Shown here piece after piece: positions 6,554 to 11,820 of a stretch of 11,820 nt of DNA (positions are counted from its first letter, which is position 1; each line of letters begins with the position of its first letter). The stretch is from Ruminococcus_G sp050944415 (GTDB lineage Bacteria > Bacillota > Clostridia > Lachnospirales > Lachnospiraceae). The stretch lies in NCBI GenBank assembly GCA_050944415.1, contig JBMNRA010000075.1, positions 1 through 11,820 of the forward strand, given 5' to 3'. A program made the translations under genes and the position numbers. The notes beneath the pieces were generated by a model. The model was not told the origin of the DNA. It worked only from the letters and a program-made list of their open reading frames with translations, and searched no databases.

Positions 6554-7937
6554 CTTTTTTCTCCTCTTCTAAAAACCTTTTATTTTCTTCCACAATCTCT
6601 TTCATCACAGACGGACCCGGCGCCCCTTTGGTTACCCGTTTCTCCACGCATGTTTTCAGACTGATGGCCTCATAAATGTCTTCCTCAAATACGGGACTGA
6701 TCGCCTTATATTCATCCAGAGTCATATCATCCAGTGAAATTCCCTTTTCCAGACAGAACAGCACCAGTCTTCCCACAATCCCATGGGCATCCCTGAAAGG
6801 CACGCCATGATTCACCAGATAATCTGCAGCGTCCGTGGCATTGGTAAATCCATTCTTGGCGCTTTTCTCCATCACATCCTTTTTAAACTGCAGCGTGGAC
6901 AGCATTCCGTCAAACAGCGCCAGACATCCCTTCGTGGTGTCAATGGCGTCGAAGGTCAGCTCCTTGTCCTCCTGCATATCCTTATTGTATGCCAGAGGCA
7001 GTCCTTTCATAGTGGTCAGAATGGACATCAGCGCACCGTATACCCTTCCGGTCTTTCCACGCACCAGCTCTGCAATATCCGGGTTCTTTTTCTGCGGCAT
7101 TATGCTGCTTCCGGTACTGTAGCCGTCGTCAATCTCCACAAACTGATACTCATTGGAATTCCAGATAATAATCTCCTCAGAAAACCGGCTCAAATGCATC
7201 ATAATCGTAGCCATTGCTGACAGCAGCTCAATCACATAATCCCGGTCAGATACCGAATCCATACTGTTTCTTGTGGCTCCTTTAAAGCCCAGCAGCTGTG
7301 CTGTATATTCCCGATCCAGGGGATAAGTGGTTCCCGCCAGCGCACCGGCTCCCAGAGGACAGGTATTCATTCGCTCCCTGATATCCTTCAGCCTGTCATA
7401 ATCCCGGAAAAACATCTCATAATAGGCACCCATGTGGTGAGCCAGCGTTACGGGCTGTGCCTTCTGCAAATGGGTAAAACCGGGCATATATGTCTCCAGA
7501 TTCTCTTCCATAATATGGTTAAGAGTCCCCAGAAGATGATAAACCAGATCTTCCAGCTCCTCAATTTCATCCCTGACATACAGTTTCATATCCAGCGCCA
7601 CCTGATCATTCCTGCTTCTGCCGGTATGCAGTTTTTTACCGGCATCTCCGATCCTTTCGATCAGATTGGCCTCCACAAAGCTGTGAATATCCTCATATTC
7701 CGAGGTAATCGCAAGTCTGCCTTCTTTCACATCCTTCAATATGCCCGCAAGTCCAGTCAGAATCTGTTCTTTTTCCTGTTCCGTAAGGATTTCCTGCTTC
7801 GCCAGCATCTTTACGTGCGCCATACTGCCGCGGATATCCTGCTCATAAAATTTCTGGTCAAATCCTATGGATGCATTGAAATTATACACCAGCTGGTCCG
7901 TTTCCTTCGTAAAACGGCCGCCCCACAATTGTGCCAT
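6546..7937 (-). CDS. argH: Argininosuccinate lyase
   Basis: This enzyme splits argininosuccinate into arginine and fumarate, the last step of arginine synthesis. The 463-residue length is normal. Diagnostic segments are the N-terminal LWGGRF, HTGRSRNDQVALDM (about 104-117), GFTHLQKAQPVTLAHH (about 153-168, with the conserved Thr-His pair) and the fumarase/lyase signature GSSIMPQKKNP (about 276-286) holding the catalytic serine. The second ATG (7937) was chosen because AGGA is six nt upstream of it; an ATG at 7943 directly abuts that ribosome binding site. It is the first gene of the argH-asd-topB-acyltransferase operon, with a promoter just upstream. The usual partner argG is not in the window and must lie elsewhere. 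Confidence 0.96.
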   Translation of the reverse strand: MAQLWGGRFTKETDQLVYNFNASIGFDQKFYEQDIRGSMAHVKMLAKQEILTEQEKEQILTGLAGILKDVKEGRLAITSEYEDIHSFVEANLIERIGDAGKKLHTGRSRNDQVALDMKLYVRDEIEELEDLVYHLLGTLNHIMEENLETYMPGFTHLQKAQPVTLAHHMGAYYEMFFRDYDRLKDIRERMNTCPLGAGALAGTTYPLDREYTAQLLGFKGATRNSMDSVSDRDYVIELLSAMATIMMHLSRFSEEIIIWNSNEYQFVEIDDGYSTGSSIMPQKKNPDIAELVRGKTGRVYGALMSILTTMKGLPLAYNKDMQEDKELTFDAIDTTKGCLALFDGMLSTLQFKKDVMEKSAKNGFTNATDAADYLVNHGVPFRDAHGIVGRLVLFCLEKGISLDDMTLDEYKAISPVFEEDIYEAISLKTCVEKRVTKGAPGPSVMKEIVEENKRFLEEEKKDE

Positions 7938-7973
7938 AAACATTCCTCATTTCTTTTCGCCTATTTCTGATTG

Positions 7974-8002
7974 ATTTTACCATTCCCGGCCCTTCATGGC
8001 AA
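7974..8002 (-). promoter_or_regulatory. SigA-type promoter for argH-asd-topB operon
   Basis: On the minus strand TTGCCA (7997-8002) is followed after exactly 17 nt by TAAAAT (7974-7979), with a TGG extended -10 element before it. Transcription would start near 7967, about 30 nt before the argH start. It lies between the queH stop and argH, so the operon can be transcribed independently of the upstream genes. No clear ARG-box palindrome is visible in this short gap. Confidence 0.7.
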
Positions 8003-8005
8003 GCC

Positions 8006-8626
8006 TTACTTTTTTGAAAAGACACATCCGCAATAGTTCTGGCGGTAAAGGCCATATTCTTCAGACAACTCAATGGACCGTTTATATCCTTCTTTTTTCT
8101 TAAAATCCGAACAGAGCCACTTTACATGATACTCTTCCTCCAGCTTTCGTCCGATCTCATTGATCCAGCAGGCATTTTTCATAGGACTGATGGACAAGGT
8201 GGTACAGAAATAATCGAATTTCCGCCTGGCCGCCAGCCTGGCGGTTTTGTCAAGACGGAGACGGTAACAGTGATAACATCTTTCTCCCCTCTCCGGCAGA
8301 TCTTCCATTCCCTTTGCCATGTCAAAAAAATCTTCGGGATAATAATCGCCTTCCAGAAATTTCACCGGATACCGGCAGGGCATGGCCCGGATCAGATTTT
8401 TCTGTTCTTCCACTCGCTTTTCATACTCTTCCTTCGGTGAAATATTCGGATTATAATAGAATATAGTTATCTGAAAATAATTGGACAGATATTCCATCAC
8501 GTAGCTGCTGCAGGGGGCACAGCAGCTGTGCATCAGCAAAGTGGGCACCTCATTTCTGTTTTCATGGTACGCAATGGTTTTATCCAGCAGTTTCTGATAG
8601 TTTTCTTTCACATTCTGTTGCATCAT
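8006..8626 (-). CDS. queH: Epoxyqueuosine reductase QueH
   Basis: QueH performs the final step of queuosine synthesis, reducing epoxyqueuosine to queuosine at the wobble position of tRNAs with GUN anticodons. It is the non-homologous, cobalamin-independent replacement for QueG. The 206-residue product has the QueH (DUF208) cysteine set: HSCCAPCS (Cys35, Cys36, Cys39), RCYHC (Cys117, Cys120) and YCGC (Cys199, Cys201), which fits Fe-S and metal binding known for the family. Other conserved blocks are YYNPNISPKEEYEKR and FCTTLSISPMKN. Three consecutive ATGs (8629, 8626, 8623) are possible starts. AGGA directly precedes the first, giving spacings of 2, 5 and 8 nt, so 8626 or 8623 is favoured. It starts 31 nt after the sensor kinase stop but has no functional link to it. 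Confidence 0.93.
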   Translation of the reverse strand: MMQQNVKENYQKLLDKTIAYHENRNEVPTLLMHSCCAPCSSYVMEYLSNYFQITIFYYNPNISPKEEYEKRVEEQKNLIRAMPCRYPVKFLEGDYYPEDFFDMAKGMEDLPERGERCYHCYRLRLDKTARLAARRKFDYFCTTLSISPMKNACWINEIGRKLEEEYHVKWLCSDFKKKEGYKRSIELSEEYGLYRQNYCGCVFSKK

Positions 8627-8646
8627 CATCTTCCTTTTCTTTCTCG

Positions 8647-8675
8647 ATTATAACCCTTTACAGCCGGATTTGCAC
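8647..8675 (-). promoter_or_regulatory. Possible queH promoter
   Basis: A perfect -10 hexamer TATAAT (8647-8652, minus strand) lies between the sensor kinase stop and queH. The -35 at 17 nt spacing is GTGCAA (8670-8675), only three of six matches. Transcription would start near 8640, about 14 nt before the queH start, and would barely include the AAGGA ribosome binding site. It may supplement readthrough from the regulator-kinase promoter. Confidence 0.38.
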
Positions 8676-10019
8676 CTCTTTTCCGTCTTCCGACACAGAA
8701 AAACTTCCTTTATGAGCTTCCGCAATCTGTTTGACAATCCGAAGTCCCATAATGTGAACTTCCCTGGGCGGCTCTTCCCCACGCATCAGAGCCCTCCTCA
8801 CCTCTGCCGGAATTCCGCAGCCGTCATCGGATACGGAGAGAACGACTTTATCCGCATACATCCAGGATCTGACTTTGATATGACAGCCTCCGGCATTATG
8901 ACGTATGGAATTCTGCACCAGATTGTCCACCGCCCTTTTTAAAAGCTGCACATCCCCCTCCTTTTCATACTGTTCCATTCCCGACTCCAGATCCAAATCA
9001 ATATCATAGCCGTCTTCCAGACCCTGATTATATAATTCTGTCACCACCTGGCGCAGCAGAGCGGCAGGACGGTACTTTTCCATCCGCAGGGGCTGCATCT
9101 GATAAGAAAGTTTGGAAGTCAGATTCAGATCTTCAATCAGCCGCCGGATTCGGATGCTCTGATTTTTTATCACAGATATCTGATGACGCTCCTCTTTGGA
9201 CAGGTTTGCACTGTTCTCCAGATTCTCCGCATATCCCAGTATCATAGACAGCGGCGTGCGGATATCATGAGATACGCCGGCGATCCATTCTGTTCTGGCT
9301 GTATCCCGTCTGCTGATCCGTTCTCTTTGTTCCTGCAGAATGTCCGACGCCTGGTTCAGATTTTCCGCCAGTTCTTTTACCAGACCTTTTCCCTGAATGG
9401 ACAACTTCTCTCCTCTCGCCAACTGCTCGATTCCATTATCAATGGGGGACAGGGAATGATTGAATCGCTGTCCCAGAATCAGCATAACCAGGAGAATTAC
9501 CGCCAGATTCAATACCAGACTTATAGGTATCCACTGAAGAAGGGTCTCCATCTGCGCCCTCTGATAAGAGAGACTGAACTGCACCACAGATCCGATTTCA
9601 TTTCCCAGTACCAGAAGACCATTTTCCGTATTCCAGACCTTTACCGGGTAATCATCCAGATACCAGCGGGAAAAAGAAGCCACATCTTTGAGATTATAGG
9701 AATGATTCAGAGTATCCGGCAGATTCCAGGAATACAGGATGTCTCCCGTCTCCTCATCCAGGAGCATCAGAAAAGCCGCGTTGCAATCTGCCAGATAAAT
9801 TTCTCCCGTGGAAGACAAAGCATATCCTTCCTCCGTTTTTTCAATCAGAAAATCCGCCACTCCCCGGAACGTCATTTTGGAACTTCCCCTGTCACCCGAT
9901 TTCATCACATTGTACCAGGAAAGCGTCAGCATCCCCGCCATATTCAATACCAGCAGTAATACTACCAGAACCACCGCTACAGCACAGTATCTCCGGTAGA
10001 TTCTCATTAATCGCTTCAT
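8658..10019 (-). CDS. Two-component sensor histidine kinase with extracytoplasmic sensor domain
   Basis: The 453-residue membrane kinase has two transmembrane helices (about 13-35 and 162-183) enclosing an extracytoplasmic region of roughly 125 residues that matches no domain I can name. A HAMP-like linker follows to about 235. The dimerisation/phosphoacceptor helix has WIAGVSHDIRTPLSMILGYAE with His251. The ATPase domain shows the N box DNLVQNSIRHN (365-375) and G1 box DDGCGIP (398-404). The G2 box is IMGLRIVKQI instead of GLGLxIV, and the loop before it is short. It starts 7 nt after the response regulator stop with only a weak ribosome binding site, so translation is probably coupled. The long sensor loop separates it from BceS-type intramembrane-sensing kinases. 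With the divergent BcrA-type ATPase, the likely signal is an antimicrobial peptide or envelope stress (inference). Confidence 0.92.
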   Translation of the reverse strand: MKRLMRIYRRYCAVAVVLVVLLLVLNMAGMLTLSWYNVMKSGDRGSSKMTFRGVADFLIEKTEEGYALSSTGEIYLADCNAAFLMLLDEETGDILYSWNLPDTLNHSYNLKDVASFSRWYLDDYPVKVWNTENGLLVLGNEIGSVVQFSLSYQRAQMETLLQWIPISLVLNLAVILLVMLILGQRFNHSLSPIDNGIEQLARGEKLSIQGKGLVKELAENLNQASDILQEQRERISRRDTARTEWIAGVSHDIRTPLSMILGYAENLENSANLSKEERHQISVIKNQSIRIRRLIEDLNLTSKLSYQMQPLRMEKYRPAALLRQVVTELYNQGLEDGYDIDLDLESGMEQYEKEGDVQLLKRAVDNLVQNSIRHNAGGCHIKVRSWMYADKVVLSVSDDGCGIPAEVRRALMRGEEPPREVHIMGLRIVKQIAEAHKGSFSVSEDGKEVQIRL

Positions 10020-10026
10020 ATCTCTC

Positions 10027-10734
10027 TTACTTTCCTTCCATTTTATAGCCCAGCCCCCGTACAGTCAGAAGATATTGGGGATGCGAAGGTTCTTTCTCAA
10101 TTTTCTCCCGCAGCCTTCGCATATGCACCATCAGCGTATTTTCGTATCCAAAATAGTTCTCCCCCCAGATTGTCTCACACAGAGAATCAAAGGTAACAAT
10201 TTTTCCCCGGTTATCCGCCAGTTTCTTCAGCAAAAGAAGCTCCTTGGCCGTGAGCGGAATATCACGCCCCTCTTTTTTTACAACGCCTCCCGCAAAATCC
10301 ACCAGACTTTCTCCCAGCTGCAGCGTATCGCTGCCTGCTGTCTGACCGGGATAATAATAGGTGCGGTTCAAGATAGCCGTCACCCGCAGGATCAGTTCTT
10401 TCATCAGGAAGGGTTTCGTCATGTAATCATCCGCTCCCAGTCCCAGACCGCGAAGCCTGTCTTCATCCTCATCTCTGGCCGACAGAAACAACACGGGACA
10501 TCTGGACTGCCGGCGCAGCGTTTCCATAAAGGAAAACCCGCTGCCATCGGGAAGATTCACATCCAGAATCCAGAGCTGCACCCGACCTTCCGACAGCCTG
10601 CGTCTGGCTTCCTGAATAGAATAAACCGCTTCAATATTGGTAAATCCCGCCTTTTTCATCAGTTCCAGCACCATATCACATAACTCCCGGTTGTCATCCA
10701 CCAGGAGGATTCTGCTTGCATATATATTCTCCAT
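10027..10734 (-). CDS. OmpR/PhoB-family response regulator
   Basis: The 235-residue regulator has an N-terminal receiver domain (about 7-120) with the acidic pocket Asp13-Asp14, the phosphoacceptor Asp58 in LDVNLPDGSGF, Ser85 in FLSARD and Lys107 in MTKPF. A C-terminal winged-helix DNA-binding domain (about 138-233) follows, with LTAKELLLLKKLADN, TLMVHMRRLREKIE and the end RGLGYKME. All catalytic residues are present. The start has AAGGGG 7 nt upstream. It is the first gene of the regulator-kinase pair and has a strong promoter at 10756-10784. The TAAGG repeats at 10801-10838 are candidate binding sites and could serve both autoregulation and control of the divergent ABC gene (inference). Confidence 0.95.
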   Translation of the reverse strand: MENIYASRILLVDDNRELCDMVLELMKKAGFTNIEAVYSIQEARRRLSEGRVQLWILDVNLPDGSGFSFMETLRRQSRCPVLFLSARDEDEDRLRGLGLGADDYMTKPFLMKELILRVTAILNRTYYYPGQTAGSDTLQLGESLVDFAGGVVKKEGRDIPLTAKELLLLKKLADNRGKIVTFDSLCETIWGENYFGYENTLMVHMRRLREKIEKEPSHPQYLLTVRGLGYKMEGK

Positions 10735-10755
10735 GATTCCACCCCTTTCCTTTCT

Positions 10756-10784
10756 ATTGTAACAAGAGCTTTCCTTTCTGTCAG
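10756..10784 (-). promoter_or_regulatory. SigA extended -10 promoter of the response regulator-kinase operon
   Basis: On the minus strand CTGACA (10779-10784, five of six) is followed after 17 nt by TACAAT (10756-10761, five of six), with TGT directly before it as an extended -10. Transcription would start near 10749, giving a leader of about 15 nt. This is the strongest promoter in the window by inspection. Confidence 0.75.
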
Positions 10785-10800
10785 ATCTTTTTTGAAAATT

Positions 10801-10840
10801 TAAGGTAAAAGTAAGGCAGACTTCATCCGTATGTAAGGAT
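10801..10840. promoter_or_regulatory. Candidate response-regulator operator: phased TAAGG direct repeats
   Basis: TAAGG occurs at 10801-10805, 10812-10816 and 10834-10838, so start-to-start intervals are 11 and 22 bp, one and two turns of the helix. The first two form TAAGGTA-aaag-TAAGGCA, seven-base half sites with four-base spacers, the arrangement used by OmpR/PhoB-type dimers. The position at 10823 in the same register is degenerate (TTCATCC). The repeats lie just upstream of both divergent promoters, and the third falls close to the ABC gene's -10. The repeats are seen; the regulator that binds them is inferred. Confidence 0.5.
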
Positions 10841-10844
10841 ACTC

Positions 10845-10853
10845 TGATATGAT
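10845..10853 (+). promoter_or_regulatory. Extended -10 of the ABC transporter promoter
   Basis: TATGAT (10848-10853, five of six) is preceded by TGA, giving an extended -10. No -35 hexamer is recognisable at 16-18 nt spacing (17 nt gives ATCCGT). Such a promoter would suit activation by a regulator bound upstream at the TAAGG repeats. The leader to the start codon would be about 53 nt and contains a small CCGGA/TCCGG hairpin (10869-10885) of unknown relevance. Confidence 0.45.
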
Positions 10854-10912
10854 CGGTTTCATAGAAAGCCGGAAGAGAAATCCGGTATCAGAAAAAGAAA
10901 GGAAGGCTGAAT

Positions 10913-11820
10913 ATGAATTACGCCATCGAAACAAACGGACTTACGAAAAAATACAACGGACACTTTTCTGTCAACCATGTGGACCTGCAGATACCGGAAT
11001 GCGGAATATACGGATTTCTGGGGCCCAACGGAGCCGGAAAAAGTACAACTATGAAAATGATTCTGGGACTGGTAAAGCCTACCGAAGGAAACGTAAAAGT
11101 GCTCGGGAAATATCTCACCGCGGAAAACCGGCTGAAACTGCTGAAACAGACCGGCTCTTTGATTGAATCTCCCTCTTATTATGCCCACCTGACCGGACGG
11201 GAAAACCTCTCTCTGGTATGTATGCTGAAACAGGCGCCGGAATCGGAAATCGACCGCGTACTGCACATTGTCCGTCTGGAAAACCAGCAGCATAAAAAAG
11301 CCGGACAGTATTCTCTCGGCATGAAGCAGCGGCTGGGGCTGGCTTCTGCTCTCATCGGCTCTCCGAAACTTCTTTTGCTGGATGAGCCCACCAACGGTCT
11401 GGATCCCGCCGGAATCCAGGAAATGCGGGATCTGATCTGTTCACTTCCGCAAAAATACGGTATCACCGTCATGGTCTCCAGTCATCTGTTAAGCGAGATT
11501 GACCAGATGGCTACCGATGTGGGAATTATCAACAAAGGAGTTCTGATTTTCCAGGACACACTGGCAGCTCTTCACCATAAGAGCCGGAAAAAGCTGAAGC
11601 TTCGTACCACTGACCTGGAGAAATCCGCCAGAATTTTAAGCACTCATGGTATCCCCGTAACCACTTCGCCGGAACAGAAATATCTGCTGATCCCGGACGA
11701 AGGCGACGGCAGGACGGCTGCCGCCGTATCCGCTCTTGTACAGAATGAAATCGGTATTCTGAGACTGGAAGATACGGAAAACTCCCTGGAGGAAATCTTC
11801 CTCTCTCTGACTGGAAAGAA
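10913..11820 (+). CDS. BcrA/LanF-type ABC transporter ATP-binding protein (truncated by window end)
   Basis: Translation from ATG 10913, with GGAAGG six nt upstream, is open to the end of the window (302 codons, no stop reached). It shows Walker A GPNGAGKST (37-45), signature YSLGMKQRL (133-141), Walker B LLLLDEPTNGLDP (153-165) and the switch histidine His191 in SSH. The region after Walker A reads GSLIESPSYYAHLTGRENL (81-99), where the usual Q-loop is replaced by the LIExPxxY pattern typical of BcrA and lantibiotic-immunity ATPases. A C-terminal extension of about 85 residues is also typical of that group. It would power efflux or membrane protection against a peptide antibiotic with membrane partners encoded to the right of the window. 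Its divergent position next to a two-component system supports an inducible resistance module; the substrate cannot be told from sequence. Confidence 0.93.
   Translation, partial: MNYAIETNGLTKKYNGHFSVNHVDLQIPECGIYGFLGPNGAGKSTTMKMILGLVKPTEGNVKVLGKYLTAENRLKLLKQTGSLIESPSYYAHLTGRENLSLVCMLKQAPESEIDRVLHIVRLENQQHKKAGQYSLGMKQRLGLASALIGSPKLLLLDEPTNGLDPAGIQEMRDLICSLPQKYGITVMVSSHLLSEIDQMATDVGIINKGVLIFQDTLAALHHKSRKKLKLRTTDLEKSARILSTHGIPVTTSPEQKYLLIPDEGDGRTAAAVSALVQNEIGILRLEDTENSLEEIFLSLTGK

Noticed and set aside
9183..9959. Plus-strand open frame of 258 codons opposite the sensor kinase
   Set aside because: The kinase on the minus strand has all expected motifs; the antisense translation is rich in Gln, Arg, His and Ile with no domain, typical of a shadow frame.
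10075..10683. Plus-strand open frame of 202 codons opposite the response regulator
   Set aside because: The minus-strand response regulator is complete and unmistakable; the antisense frame shows no family signal.
10869..10885. CCGGA/TCCGG inverted repeat in the ABC gene leader as an attenuator
   Set aside because: The stem is only 5 bp with a 7-base loop, with no U-run and no alternative structure, so it is too weak to call a regulatory element.
10859..11293. Minus-strand open frame of 144 codons opposite the ABC ATPase
   Set aside because: The plus strand encodes Walker A and family motifs across the same bases; the antisense frame is a shadow.

Overview
The window looks like chromosome of a low-to-moderate GC Gram-positive anaerobe of the class Clostridia, most likely a Lachnospiraceae-type gut bacterium. 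This is inferred from the gene content (a GGGtGRT/NifU-like pair, QueH, an archaeal/fungal-type Asd, a TopB without zinc fingers), the strong AGGAGG-type ribosome binding sites and the SigA-like promoters. I see no prophage, insertion sequence, CRISPR array, tRNA or complete rRNA gene. The longest stretch without a gene is 178 nt (10735-10912).

Layout, left to right. (1) 1-168: the left edge carries a short minus-strand motif resembling the leader or spacer of a clostridial rRNA operon, then a strong minus-strand terminator. (2) 169-1893, minus: a two-gene operon with an IscU/NifU-like scaffold protein followed by a GGGtGRT-family protein. The pair has no assigned function and is the best candidate here for an undescribed system. 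(3) 2028-2762, plus: a chromosomal TraX-family membrane protein, ending at a hairpin shared with the convergent operon. (4) 2817-7937, minus: argH - asd - topB - GlmU-like left-handed beta-helix acyltransferase, with overlaps of 8 nt or gaps of 1 nt, read from a good promoter at 7974-8002 and ending at the shared hairpin. (5) 8006-8626, minus: queH (epoxyqueuosine reductase), possibly with its own promoter at the end of the kinase gene. (6) 8658-10734, minus: an OmpR-family response regulator followed by its sensor kinase, from a strong extended -10 promoter. (7) 10913 to the right edge, plus: a BcrA/LanF-type ABC ATPase, cut off by the window end and transcribed divergently from the regulator.

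How the genes fit together. Region 4 combines the last step of arginine synthesis, the entry to the Lys/Thr/Met branch of the aspartate family, a type IA topoisomerase and an orphan acyltransferase in one tightly packed transcript. Regions 6 and 7 look like an antimicrobial-peptide sensing and resistance module. The divergent intergenic region holds three TAAGG direct repeats at 11- and 22-bp intervals, which suits binding by an OmpR-type regulator next to an ABC-transporter promoter that has an extended -10 but no recognisable -35. The transporter permease genes would lie beyond the right edge.
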